DNA of 64,000 bases from Chloranthus sessilifolius (lineage: Eukaryota > Streptophyta > Magnoliopsida > Chloranthales > Chloranthaceae), in the NCBI GenBank assembly GCA_021018995.1, contig CM037585.1, positions 82,622,646 to 82,686,645 of the forward strand, read 5' to 3'. The notes under the pieces were generated by a model. That model did no database searches and was not told where the DNA came from. It worked only from the letters and a program-made list of their open reading frames with translations. Positions 1-11,644 of this stretch are shown here, piece by piece (positions within the stretch are counted from its first letter, which is position 1; every line of letters begins with the position of its first letter). The position numbers and the translations under genes are program-made.

Positions 1-1766
1 ATTTCTTGAAGAATCACGGAGTGAAGGTTTCCGCTCCTCGCTCAAGCGATCTAAACGTCTCGCTCGAGCGAGGACAAAATATATATATACCTGAGAACAA
101 AGTACGTTCTGGGATCGCTCGAGCGATACCCATATTGAAGGAATAAGCTCGCTCGAGCGAGGTATCACTTTAGGTTTCAGACATCTCGTTTTAACCGCTC
201 GAGCGAGGATAAGGGGCCGCTCGAGCGAGGCTAGGCAACCGCTCGAGCGAGGTTAAGAGGTCGCTCGAGCGAGGCTAAGCAACCGCTCGAGCGAGGCACC
301 AAAACTAAATTAAAATACTTTTATGTATACAAATATACCTCATGTGAACGATGCGCTCCAGGAGTGCTAGTGACAACTGGTGACCATTCTAAGGCATGTC
401 CTTTCGCATGAAATATAGGTTGACGTGAGATCAGTACGTGTCATCACTACGAGAAAGGACCACTGGGTTTTGCCTTGAGGTAGGGAACCTTATCGAAACA
501 TGTACATTGTTCAATTTCTCATATGTGTGGTACAGATCTAATTGCTAAACTAAGTATCTAATCATGTCACATAAATAAAGCGTGCGTGTGTAGACTTCAG
601 AAAATGAAGCCAGAGGTCCCAAGGGGACGCAAAAACCACAAGGTAAATACCTATATGATACGAGATATCAGTAGCATCCCAGGGGTGCAGATGAGAATCA
701 GTGGGAAAAAGAAAGTAAGGTGATAAGGCCTAATATATTAAAAATTAGCACAATCACGGTGAATAACTATATGTAAAGCACACTTGATATTTTTGTTATT
801 TAAGGTTTGTTTAGAATACCCCACCGACGTGGCGGGATACTTACAACTGACTCGGCAGGATATTCGTGACCGGTACGGCGGTTAATCCGTATACAGTAGC
901 ACATCTCAGGGATGTAGATTTAAGAGTAGACCCCGCCACCTATGAGAAAGGGGCTTGGGCAGTATTCCCAGTGAATACAAATTTAATAACTGTCTAGTTA
1001 GACGACGATAGTGGGTATTCCATCGGGGCTCGATGCTATATTGCTCGGGGACTATTTAAGTTAAAGAGTTAAGTTATTAGGCCGAATTCACAACTAAACG
1101 AGTAAGGTGAGAAAGAACAAAATCATGCAAAGTAAGTAGTTGTATTCATCATTTTCTTCATTTATTTCGATTGTCTTTCCAAATAGTAACATCAGATAAA
1201 CTATATTTTAAAACTGCATAACATATATGTAAGAATTAATCTATATGTTCTTACGTTTCTCTACTGAACTAGGATGTAGCTCACCCCCCGTAGACTATAC
1301 GTCGCAGGTCCAACACTAGCGGCAACATAGGCTTCGAGAGACGTTGATCCAGAAGATTCGGATTACGTGGCCAGAGAAGAGTTAGAACCTCCTCCTGATG
1401 AATTCTTTTAGAAGTTCCTTACGTTTTGAGTGGTGAGTAGAGAGTACTCGTGGCTTGGCATGTCAAGTCCTTTCTTTTAAATATAATTAAATACTATACC
1501 TTCCTTTTGGCGAACCATCGAGGGTGATAAGATTGTCATCAATGGTTCGGGACAGTTCCTCTGCTCATGAATTGGCATGAGACCGGAACTGTCTGTTGGT
1601 TGCTAGACTTTATTGAAACATGGAGACTTAGTTAGTTTAAAGCTTTGGTATTTTAAATTGTTGGCTTTTACTTGTTGCATGATGTTCCGCATAGATTTAA
1701 GGTGCATGACCTCGAGGGTCGTGCTGATGGCACGGATTTCGGAGTGACAAAATTTGGGCTGTCACA
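1..1766 (+). mobile_element. Tekay-type LTR, right-hand part
   Basis: This is the downstream part of a long LTR ending in gggctgtcaca. It matches, in reverse orientation, the LTR at 57522-59930: both share the CTCGAGCGAG array, a 'CGCCGTACCG' segment, and the final 80 bases. If the lengths agree (2409 bp there), about 640 bp lie left of the window. It interrupts the Athila-like LTR that resumes at 1767; the block after it (agctcgatag...) is found uninterrupted at 9031. The 5 bases after it, cttta, would be the target duplication, but the left copy is off-window. It may be a solo LTR or the 3' LTR of a complete element. Confidence 0.85.
30..295. repeat. array of CTCGAG-centred palindromes in Tekay LTR
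   Basis: About nine copies of a motif close to cgctcgagcgagg occur with irregular 15-45 bp spacing. The centre GCTCGAGC is an exact palindrome. The same motif recurs in the 57522-59930 LTR (59020-59330) and upstream of the extra ORF at 62240-62350. A TATA box downstream was not clearly seen, so in this family the array may lie in the transcribed leader. Confidence 0.85.
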
Positions 1767-1962
1767 CTTTAGCTCGATAGAGTTGCCTTGAGAACCACTC
1801 TCAAATTGCTGCAAACCTAAGCAATCCCAAGGTTTCAACTCTACCCATTGCAGCAGCAGTATATTCTAGATGAATTCATGCATTTCAGATGCAAGCTACA
1901 CTCATGTGCATGCACATGAGTTGCACACATCCAAAGCTCCAAAGAGAAAGCTGTGCATTTAA

Positions 1963-2835
1963 ACCTCTCGAATTAGTGCTGAAACAGAGGGACTGCACCA
2001 GCAACCTGTCGAGATGTCCATCTCATCTGGGCGACATGCAGCTCCAACATCTCCAAACAGCAGCAGCTAAAATATATGCTTGAGCAACTCCTGCAGCTGC
2101 ACTTGCCAGAAAATGAGTGAGCAGTTGAAATATACAGCAGCCATGTGTGCAGCAGGATGAGAACTCAATCCAAGCAGCAATGGGACCTGTCATGAGCCGA
2201 GGTGCGGGAGCAGCAGCTTGCCGATCGCTGCAATGCTGTAAATTCCAGCAAGCTATTGGAATAAACCCATGGAATGGATGGCAAAAACAGTAACCTATCA
2301 AATGGTTAGCAAGATGAAGGATAAACCTATCGAGCTCTGCTGCTAGTAAACCTATCGAGCAGCCCATGAACCTGTCGATTATATAAATCACAGCTACTAT
2401 AGAACCTGTGGAATGGTTCAAGGCAGCAAGGTCTGAACCTGTCGACTTGTGCTCCTCTCATCCTGTCGAGCTCTTAAGCTGCTCCATCCTTCCATTGCAC
2501 CTATCGAACAGATCTCCATCCCAACCTTTAACCTATCGACAGCTTCAACCTTCCAGCAGATCCTGTTGACCATTTGGAGAATCAAGTTACAATAATGCAG
2601 CTGCAGTCCTCTCGACACCCTTGCTGCAACTCCATACATCACGACACCTTGCTGCAGCCCCACCCTACCAATCTCTCGACCTCCATACACAAGCCTGTCG
2701 AGACCTTTCCCATGCAGCATCCAACCCTTTTGAAATTCCACTTCAAGCTTCAGCCAACATATTGACCTTCAGCCTCCCTGCACCTATACTGTTGATCAGA
2801 AAACCCATCAATTCCATGGACCATTTGCAGCTGCA

Positions 2836-2900
<65 letters not shown>

Positions 2901-3230
2901 GTTGCACCCCTTGCTCCATCCACCCATTTAGCCTATTGAGCACTGCACTAGCAAACCCAACTTCCACCTTCAACCTATCGGATGCTACAATATGCACCCT
3001 TGCACCTGTCGAGAACTTCCAGCTACAACCTCACAAAGCTTTCGACAGGTTGGTCAGTAGATCCTCACAACAGCTCCATCCTATCGAAAGGATCCTTCAC
3101 AGCCCCTACAATCTATCGAGTGGTTCAAATTACAGCAGCAATAGCCTCCTAGCTTCCCTGCATGCAAGTTTCAGCTGCAATACAGCCCACAACACCCGTT
3201 GACCTCCTAGATATCTCAATCCGTTGAGAT
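1963..3230. promoter_or_regulatory. CG-palindrome array in U3 (CCTGTCGAG type)
   Basis: More than 25 copies of degenerate cctgtcgag / cctatcgag / cctctcgac occur at irregular spacing, all upstream of the TATA box at 3879. They vary around a YTRTCGAY core that is related to GTCGAC/CTCGAG. This looks like a regulatory array in the LTR promoter, but its function is inferred only from position. Confidence 0.65.
2838..2897. repeat. (TA)30 microsatellite
   Basis: An uninterrupted run of about 30 TA units inside the 5' LTR. It creates the Tyr/Ile repeat ORFs on both strands, which are not genes. It is not in the matching part of the 3' LTR. Confidence 0.98.
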
Positions 3231-3878
3231 GCCCAACCTCTGGCTTTCCCCAACCGGCCGATGTGCAGTCAAGATCCTATCTAACGGTCGATTTCTCAAA
3301 AATCCCCTCAAATCTGGCGGCTTATGTGCAGCTGCATATGCATTTATATATGTATGCTTCTTGCTCAACTGAAAAACCAGACCACAGCAGCCTTTGACCG
3401 CGTAAATATATAAACCTGTCCAGAAGCCCAACCTCCAGCTTGCCCCAAATCTTTGAAGATGCAGTCAAGATCCTATCAAACCGTCAATTTCTCAGAGGGC
3501 CCCTCAAATCTGGGGCCTCGAGTGCAGCCGCATATACATTTATATATATACACATATATTTCTTGCTTCAGACGGGGCCCAATTGGGACTATTTTGGTAA
3601 CAAACAGCAGGGGTATTTTGGGGCAGCGAGAATGATCATTTTGTGGGCAATCACTTGAGGTGTGCAACTGGAAAAAAGTAATGAAAAATGGGGCAGCTTG
3701 GGTCCATTTTGCGGACAACAAGTATAGAGTTGAGTAGCTGAGTATTTGTGGCTAAACAAGAGAAAATTGGGAACTCCAATGCACAGAAAATGTTGCACAT
3801 GAGTGTGAATACAACAGAAGGGATCCATTTCTCCTCTCTGATTGGCTGAAACCCAAGGCACAAGGATCAATGCATATG

Positions 3879-3886
3879 TATAAATA
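3879..3886 (+). promoter_or_regulatory. candidate LTR TATA box
   Basis: TATAAATA lies about 650 bp after the end of the palindrome array. The same place in the 3' LTR reads gaataaatag at 11127-11136, and both are followed by a similar 'cagcaagga' leader. Transcription would start about 30 bp downstream. Confidence 0.65.
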
Positions 3887-4337
3887 CCTATCTTTCTGCT
3901 GTTTTTCTTCAACAAGGAAAGTAGGAACAAAGGAATAGTCTGAGTTCTCCTTAGCTTATTTAGGTTTAGTTTTAGGTTTTATTTTTCTTTCTTCTTCCCC
4001 CTTTTCTCTCTAATCCAGCCTGTTGGATTAGATCTAAATAAATAGTCCAGATCTATTTTGTAATTGTATTTTGGAAGCTTCAAGGAATTTGGGAATAGAT
4101 TGATGTTGCACAGATTGCAGATCCGAGCTCAATAAGCTGTAAGATGGTATTACAGTAATTGTGGGTTTTAAAGGTGATTCTGATCTAAATTTTACTTTTT
4201 CGTATTTGATTTTCCTGGATTGGATACTCTTGCACGCTAGCCAGAAATGGGGAGCTTGTAGCCTGGTATTCGCAGCATCTGTAATGATTAACCTGTTCTA
4301 ATCGAGACCCTTGGCTTGAGCCAATCTCTAGGATGAT

Positions 4338-4359
4338 CTGTGACCATTCAAGTGGACAG
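4338..4359 (+). other. leader stem-loop-like module
   Basis: CTGTGACCA, a 6-nt loop, then TGGACAG: the two halves can pair with a GA bulge. It is followed by a conserved tail (atagcctta). One copy occurs in this LTR; other LTRs in the window have up to three. Confidence 0.6.
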
Positions 4360-4740
4360 GTCATAGCCTTAGGATTGCTTTGGTTCTTTGGTTAAGATAA
4401 GATTCTTATACCGTACATCTGCTGGGGTTGAACCAGGGGAGCTTGTAGCCAGATGGCGGATTGTAGCAAATTAGATCTATACAATACCTTTGATTCAATT
4501 AATTTACAATGAGAACCAGGTCCTGGCTGCCTATTTCTCACCATTTAATCTTTATTTTACCACCCATCTTCCTCTATCTTTTAGTCTAGTTTTATTTCAG
4601 TTTTGTAAACATCTCCATATTTTGACTTGAATTGACGACTCAGGTTAGAATTTGCAGATTAGTGTAACGGTTTCTACTTTTCCATCTTCAGTTTGCTAGA
4701 GTTTGATTGACACCCAAATTTCTAGTTGATTGTTGATTAG

Positions 4741-5215
4741 ATTAAATCTGTATTGATAGGATCCTAGACTTGATTGACAACCAGTGCTAGGAAACTTGAT
4801 ATATGATGTAATGGTACTGTTTATTTTCATAAATATCCGATAGTTGAGGATTAAGATTGACACCCTTAATCTGAAGAAGGAGGATTAGGATTAGATTAAA
4901 TCTGTATTGATGGGATCCTAGACTTGATTGACAACCAATGGTAGGAAACTTGATATATGGTGTAACGGTACTGTTTATTTTCATAAATATCCGATAGATG
5001 AGGATTAAGATCGTCAACCTTAATCTGAAGAAGGAGGATTAGGATTAGATTAAATCTGTATTGATGGGATCCTAGACTTGATTGACGACCAATGGTAGGA
5101 AACTTGATATATGGTGTAACGGTACTGTTTATTTTCATAAATATCCGATAGCTGAGGACTAAGATTGACAACTTTAATCTAAAGGAGGATTATGATTTAT
5201 TTTTATGCACTTTAG
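4741..5215. repeat. threefold 154-bp tandem repeat
   Basis: The motif attaaatctg begins at 4741, 4895 and 5049, an exact 154-bp period, and about three units are present. Each contains 'tggtgtaacggta' and 'gatcctagact'. A single related copy, in reverse orientation, is in both LTRs of the minus-strand element (around 14270-14400 and 30060-30200), so the unit belongs to a shared leader/U5 domain and was multiplied here. Confidence 0.9.
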
Positions 5216-5550
5216 TTTAAATAACCATTCTTTTATTTATATTTCTCCAGTAGTTTAGAAAATCTCAAATAGTTCTATAAAATAATTAGATCTAGTGACA
5301 CAGAAATACTCTCTTTTTTTTCCTATTTTCATAGAATTGCCAGATCTGGAGGTCTACTATACTCCTAGGTTTAGATCACTACTCCTTGTGGGACAAACTC
5401 TTACTTATTAAAACTTGCTATAAAGGAACCTGTATCTTACAGGTTTAGGATATTTTAGATGTGCTGAATTCATCTCTGTTTTATTTTGATTTTATTTTGC
5501 TTTTATCATTACACAATAAATCAGCACATTGAAATTCCCCAACAAGTTTA

Positions 5551-5568
5551 TGGCGCCGCTGTCGAGGA
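5551..5568 (+). other. primer-binding site (Athila type)
   Basis: TGGCGCCGCTGTCGAGGA lies 6 bp after the LTR end and resembles the tRNA-Asp-type PBS common in Athila/Tat elements (TGGCGCCGTTGCCGGGGA). It fixes the element as plus-strand and the LTR end at 5544. Confidence 0.85.
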
Positions 5569-8500
5569 GTTTTGGTCTAGATAGTAGATCTGAGTTTTTT
5601 AATTTTGTAGATATGATTTTCATTTTAATTTTTGCTTTAAATCTACACTTTGCATTCCAAGTGCTTGATTAAATTTCTGCTGCAGTTTTTGTACAAAAAA
5701 CCTGTTTTACTGCAGCAGAATTTCTTATTTTTCTGAGTTTTATTCTTAGCCTTGTAGCTATTTAAATAAATGTTGCTGTCACTCTTTTGTCCTTTTGCAA
5801 AATCGAGGCAGTGGCCTGAGTTTTTATTTTTGTTTTTGTCAATATCCTTGAATAAGGTACTGTTGCAGTTGTTGAATTTTTACAGATCTAGAGCAGCTGC
5901 TAAACAAGGAGCCTCTGGGTTGCAGCAGGAGCATATCTGCCTGAGTTTGCATCCCTTTCTCCTTTGTATATATTTTTAATTTTTAAATTCTTTAGAACCA
6001 GCAGTTCTGCTGAATTTTGAATTTGTCTTAGTTTAAATTTCTGCTATTGGCATGTTGATTTTTAGATAACAAAACCAAATACAAAAGTAAAAGAAAATGT
6101 AAAGAAAAATAGAAAATTTCTGATTTGTTTCTCATCATTTTTTCAGCAGTAGTAAATAAGGGCTCTTGTTGAGCCCGGGCTGATCCAAAACAAATAAAGA
6201 AGTAGAAAATTATAAAAACATAAAAAAATATCTTCCAGATGGGCTATTTTTCTTTGTTTGTATCCAATTTTCCATCTGGACCTGCTGAGATCTTGTTTTT
6301 TTTTATTTTTAGGAACCATGTAGGATAATGAGCAGTGGCTCATAGGCTGTTTTGAATATTCAATGGACCCACTAATTTTATTTTCCCTCGAGATTTCTTC
6401 ATCATAAATGGGTCTTAGTTGTGTATGAACCCTGTTTTAATGTGTGCTCCCATGCTTAATTATTTCAAAATTCTTTTTGATTCATACACATAATCAATAT
6501 AGGGGTCAGTCTTATGAATCTTGCTTTTCACTATATGTTATTCCTGCTGATCATTTTTATAATCACTTAGATTCATAAGTATTTCCGGCTTTTGGGGTTT
6601 TCTTTGGGCTTAGGGGATTTATGATCTGGTCATAGGATTTTCTGTTTTAGGAATTTTAGTTTCATTTCTGTATTTAGATTGCTAATTTTTCATTCTTAGG
6701 TCTTGACTTTTCTAATTTTATGCATTTTGGTAGTTTGGTATTCAGTTTCTAACTTTGTTTTCCTGATTTTGTATATGCAATTCTGTTTTTATATCTGCAT
6801 TTTCTATTTTTATAGTTTTACATTCAGTTCTTTACTTTGGTTTTGCTATTTTTTCTGTTACTAGCATTAGTTTCTTTTCATTTGTTTCACATTTCTAGCC
6901 TTATTTTGCTGTTTTTTTTTTCTATTTTTGCAGTAATTTCTTGCATTTGTATATCATATTTCCATTTTCTTGCTCATATATTCAGTGTTATTTTCTGCTG
7001 TACATAGCTGCAAATTTTTTCTGCTTAGTTTTTCTTTCTTTTCTTACCTTGCTGCCCCTGGTCTCTCATTGTCTAGAACATTGAGGACAATGTTCATCTT
7101 AGGTTTGGGGGTATGGCAGGTGTGCCAATGAAATAAGTTAATGCTTTGTGCAGCTATGTTGAAAAGGTTTTCGAAAATAAAGTGATTTCCCACCTGATTT
7201 TTTTGAAAAGAGGAAATTAAAAACTTTTTGAAACTGATATGAGCTGTAATTTTAACATTTTTCATGAAGCAAGTGGCAAGAATTTTCAAAATTTGATGTT
7301 TACTGAACCTAAAATGAGAGAAAACTTTAAGGATACACCCCAGAAAATTTGATGGAAGGCCATACCCAGCGAGATTTGGGCTTGAAATTTTTTTTCTTTG
7401 AAGAGTGTCTTGGCAATTTTTTTTCTGCTCTATGGATTGATTGGATCTAGTTTCGATCACTAGAAGTTAGTCAAATCCAAGTTGAAACAGCTTGACAGCA
7501 CTCATGACATTGAGGACATGAAGTATGGCCATCCCTTGGATAATTTGAGCTTAAAATCTCCCACCTTTGAACTGCCCTCTATACACACCATTTGAGCCTT
7601 GAAAAAATCATAGTTTTTCTTTGCTAAAAACCAAAATTTTGAACCCAAAATCCCCTGACCTGTTTCAGTTCATCCCCAATCTGAGAAATCAGGAAGTGGA
7701 AGGAGAAGTGAGGTAGGAGCAAGGTTTGGCATTTGGTTGAAAGAAAGGAAAACACATGTTGTGGTATTGTGGCATTCCAGCCTAAAAATAAAAAAATAAA
7801 AAAATAATAATTAAAAAAGAAAGAGAAAAAAATGGAGAAAAATACAAAAAGAAAAGCATACAAAAAAAAAAAACAGAAAAGCAAAATAAAAGGTTGAGAA
7901 AGAGAAGTCATTTCATTGAAAGACTGAAAAGAGGATTAGAAACTGATCACTTCAAATCTGAAAATTCAAAAAGTAGATGGAATTGTGCTGAAATGAAGAA
8001 AGATTCTAGATCACCTCTTTACCTTTACTGATTTCTCAAATTTGAGCCCTGTTTATCCCTTTCATTCTTTTATAAACCTTATCCCTAAGCCACATTACAA
8101 CCCAATAAAAAGACCTTATTGATTTAAAATGAATTGAGCTGTCATGTGGAGATAAGGATTTGTTTGATCTATGGTGAAGAGAACTAGAAAATTTCATAAA
8201 TTAAAGCACTGCCTATGCTCATGCTTGCAGTTCTATTTGAGGGCTGCAACTGCTCTTGAGTTGTGAGAAATGATGCACCTTTCTAATTTTAGTGAGAGTG
8301 ACAGCCCCGGTAAGATTTGGGCCTGAAATCTGATTTGTTTGGGGCATTATCAAAACAGAATTCTCAAATTAAAGGTGAGCTCTGCATTAATTTTCAGGCA
8401 TAACGCCTTGACATGAGCCGATTGATGATGAAGGAATTACAGCAAAATTTCAGGTTTTGAATTGGTGATTTTTCTGCTAAAAATCCTCTAGAATTGAATG

Positions 8501-8580
8501 GACATGGTGTCGAATTTATTTTATTTTTCTTAAACTCTGTTTTAGCATATTGCATGAGTATTAACTAATTTTATTGGAGA
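5569..8580 (+). other. non-coding interior of non-autonomous element
   Basis: About 3 kb of AT-rich sequence with no protease, RT, RNase H or integrase motif in any frame; the short ORFs are chance. At 7079-7115 it has 'gaggacaatgt' followed by 'ggtttgggggt', a block that in other Athila-like elements here lies after pol (compare 17283-17312 on the minus strand and 55080-55095). The interior may therefore derive from the 5' leader plus the 3' UTR of a full element with gag-pol removed. Confidence 0.7.
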
Positions 8581-8772
8581 AGTTTGGGGGTACCTTCACT
8601 TAAAACCCTCAGGAGACTCCACTCCTCCACTAGGGATCACCTAGGGGTTTAAAAGGCTTGGTGCATATGCTAAATGCACCCGTGTTCCCTACAAAAGTGG
8701 CATTTAATTTCATAGGTTAGCAGTTTAAAATTCACTTTGCTCGAGGACTAGCAAAGGTTAGGTTTGGGGGTG
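8581..8772 (+). other. conserved 3' block and PPT, copy 1
   Basis: The block contains 'ctcaggagactccactcc', 'agggatcacctagggg', 'gctcgaggactagcaaagg' and ends in the polypurine tract aggtttgggggtg, immediately before the LTR start tgttaagcac at 8773. Near copies are at 9907-10099, 56772-56986 and, reversed, 15477-15665. Confidence 0.85.
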
Positions 8773-9906
8773 TGTTAAGCACTGATTTTTACCACTTTCT
8801 ACACCTTTAAAACCTGATTTTTGCTAGGACTTAGAGTATTTAATATTTATTTTTAGTGGTGTTTTGTAGCAAGGTTAATTTTGTCCTTAGTGCAATTTTC
8901 AGCTGAAAAGTGCCATTTAGAGGAGTTTTGGAATTAATTAACAGCTAAAAGAGATCTCTGGAAAGAGTGGGCTATGGCTTGTTGATAAGGAAGAAAATAG
9001 CAGCAACAAGGTGGAACGGAATGACTTCAGCTCGATAGAGGTGCCTTGAGAACCACTCTCAAATTGCTGCAAACCTAAGCAATCCCAAGGTTTCAACTCT
9101 ATGCCCATTGTAGCAACAATATATTCTAGATGAATTCAAGCATTTCAGATGCAAGCTACACTCATGTGCATGCACATGAGTTGCACACATCCAAAGCTCC
9201 AAAGAGAAAGCTACGCATTTAAACCTCTCGGATTAGTGCTGAAATAGAGGGACTGCACCAGCATCCTGTCGAGATGTACATCTCATCTGGGCGACATGCA
9301 GTTCCAACTTCTCCAAACTGCAGTAGCAAAAATATATGCTTGAGCAACTCCTGCAGCTGCACTTGCCAGAAAATGTGGGAGCAGTTGAAATATACAGCAG
9401 CCATGTGTGCAGCAGGATGGGGACTCAAGCCAAGCAGCAATGGGACCTGTCATGAGCCGAGGTGCGGGAGCAGCAGCTTGCCGATCACTGCAATCCTGTA
9501 AATTCCAGCAAGCTGCTGGAATAAACCTGTGGAATGGATGGCAAAAATAGTAACCTATCAAATGGTTAGCAAGCTGAAGGATAAACCTATCGAGCTCTGC
9601 TACTGGTAAACCTATCGAGCAGCCCATGAACAGCCCTGATAAGACTTGAGTCTGAAATCCAATTTGTTTGGGGCATTATCAAAAAAAAATTCTTGAATTA
9701 AAGGTGAACTCTGCATTAATTTTCATGCCCAATGTCTTGACATAAGCTGATTGAGAGTGAAGGAATTACAGTAGAATTTTGGTTTTAAACTGATTTTTTT
9801 TGCTAAGATCCTCTAAAAAATTGAATAAACATGGTGTAGAGTTTATTTTATTTTACTTAAACTCTGTTTTAGCAAGTTGCATTAGTATTAACTAATTTAT
9901 GGGAGA

Positions 9907-10099
9907 AGTTTGGGGGTACCTTCACTGAAAACCCTCAAGAGACTCCACTCCTCCACTAGGGATCACCTAGGGGTTTAAAAGGCTTGGTGCATGTGCCAAA
10001 TGCACCCGTGTTCCCTACGAAAGTGGTATTTAATTTTATAGGTTAGTTGTTTTAAAATTCACTTTGCTCAAGGACTAGCAAAGGTTAGGTTTGAGGGTG
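9907..10099 (+). other. conserved 3' block and PPT, copy 2
   Basis: Second copy of the block at 8581, with PPT aggtttgagggtg and LTR start at 10100. The PPT has one G-to-A change. This copy adjoins the LTR that reaches the true element end at 12421. Confidence 0.85.
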
Positions 10100-10319
10100 T
10101 GTTAAGCACTGATTTTTGTCACTTTCTACACCTTTAAACCTGGCTTTTGCTAGGACCTAGAGTGTTTAACAATTGCTTTTAGTGTTGTTTTGTAGCAAGG
10201 AGTTAATTGTGTCCCTAGTGCAGTTTTCAGCTAAAAAGTGCCATTTAGAGGAGTTTTGGAATTAGTTAATAGCTAAAAGAGAGATCTAGAAAGAGTGGGC
10301 TATGGCTTGATGATAAGGA

Positions 10320-10720
10320 AGACCTGTCGACATGTACACCATCTAAACCTGTCGACATACAAAGCTTCAGCTGCAAAAATCACCTCAGCATCCTCTCGAC
10401 CATTTGAGATCTAAACCTATCGACACCTTATAAATACACATCAATCCTGTCGACAACACTAATGCAGCCTCAGCTTAGCCATCCTCTCGACAGCTCCAGT
10501 GCACTACCCTCAATCATCTCGAGCACTTCAGCTACAACTCTCATTCAAACCTCTCGACAGCAGGTCCATCCTCCCATCAGTACTTGTCGACACCTTTTGC
10601 TGCTATACTCTCAAACCTCTCAAGCACACATAAGTTCTCCAATTCAATCCCCTCGAGTGGGCCTTCAAGGTTTCAGCTAACTGTCGAAGAGCAACAACCC
10701 CACCTTTTAAACCTCTCAAA
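10320..10720. promoter_or_regulatory. CG-palindrome array in 3' LTR (CCTGTCGAC type)
   Basis: About 15 copies of acctgtcgac / cctctcgac / cctcgagt-like motifs lie ahead of the TATA-like site at 11127. The core is GTCGAC, a perfect palindrome. It is the counterpart of the array at 1963-3230 although the intervening sequence has diverged. Confidence 0.65.
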
Positions 10721-11644
10721 GCTTGCATCACTTACCCGCAGTTGTTGATATTCAAACTTGCAGAACTGATGTTGCATTATATAATCTTCTAAAGCTAACT
10801 CAGCTCAGGCCCACCAAATCTAAAGAAGGTTGTTTTGATAGGGGTTGTAGCTAATAGTTCTGAGGTTTCATCTGCAGGAATTAGTGAGTAGTTCAGCTGG
10901 GATATTTTTGGCTAAATAAGGGTAGATTTGGGAAATCCAATGCACATGAAGCTCTGTACATGGGTGTGAACTAATTTTTTGGAGGGAACAAATTAGCTTC
11001 AGCTGGGCATAAACAAAACCAGATCCCTAGCTCTTCTCTGATTGGTTGAAACTCTTAAATAGGGATTAAGCATCAAATTGTCTCCTCTGATTGGCTGTAA
11101 TCCAAAGCACACAGATCACTGCAAATGAATAAATAGAATTCCTTGCTGCTGTAATTCCTCAGCAAGGAAACCAAGGAATAACCTGAAGTCTCCTTGACAC
11201 ATTTAGGTTTTAGTTTAGTTTAGTTGGAGCAAGGAATACATGGAATAGCCTTGTTTTTCCTTAGCTCATTTAGGTTTAGTTTTAGGTTTTATTTTTCCTT
11301 TTTCTCTTCCCCCTTCTCTCCTTAATCCAGCATGTTGGATTAGATCTAAATAAGCAGTCCAAATTTGTTTTGTAATTGTATTATAAAAGCTTCAAAGAAT
11401 TTATGAATAGATTGGTATTGCACAAGATTGCAGATCTAAGCTCAAGAGATGTAAGATTATAGTGATTGTGGATTTTAAAGTTGATTCTAATCTATATTTC
11501 ACTTTTTCGTATTTGATTTTCCTGGATTGGATACTCCTGCGGATGCCAGCCGGAAATGGGGAGCTGGTAGCTTGGCATATGCAGCATCTGTAATATTTTC
11601 CTGTTCTAATCAAGATCAATGGATTGGAACAATCTCTAGGATGG

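Larger units (their letters stand above)
1767..5544 (+). repeat. 5' LTR of non-autonomous Athila-like element (start missing)
   Basis: The LTR ends at ccccaaca immediately before the PBS. Bases 1773-2368 match 9031-9629 closely. The first 250 bp (present at 8773-9025, starting tgttaagcac) are displaced left of the Tekay LTR. From left to right it holds a CG-palindrome array, a (TA)n tract, a TATA box at 3879, a leader with a stem-loop-like module at 4338, a threefold 154-bp repeat, and the shared U5 end with 'cagatctggagg' and 'cttacttatta'. Full length would be about 4 kb. ORFs inside it are not recognisable genes. Confidence 0.8.
8302..10322 (+). repeat. tandem duplication of internal end plus LTR start
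   Basis: Bases 8302-8772 (3' UTR and PPT) followed by LTR start 8773-9025 are repeated as 9631-10099 followed by 10100-10322. Both copies have 'cagccc', 'ttggggcattatc', the PPT and tgttaagcac in the same order. They differ by several per cent and by indels, so the event is old. The first LTR start continues to 9629 with 1773-2368-like sequence and is cut there. Confidence 0.85.

Noticed and set aside
30-295. CRISPR-like array of repeated cgctcgagcgagg
   Set aside because: Repeat is too short, spacing irregular, no leader or cas genes, and the context is a plant LTR.
2621-3202. 193-codon ORF on plus strand and an 84-codon ORF on minus strand
   Set aside because: They run through the (TA)30 tract and the palindrome array of an LTR; no domain, and the Ile/Tyr run is the microsatellite.
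7624-7911. Phe-rich 95-codon minus ORF resembling a membrane protein
   Set aside because: Complement of an A-rich stretch in the non-coding interior; no conserved segment.
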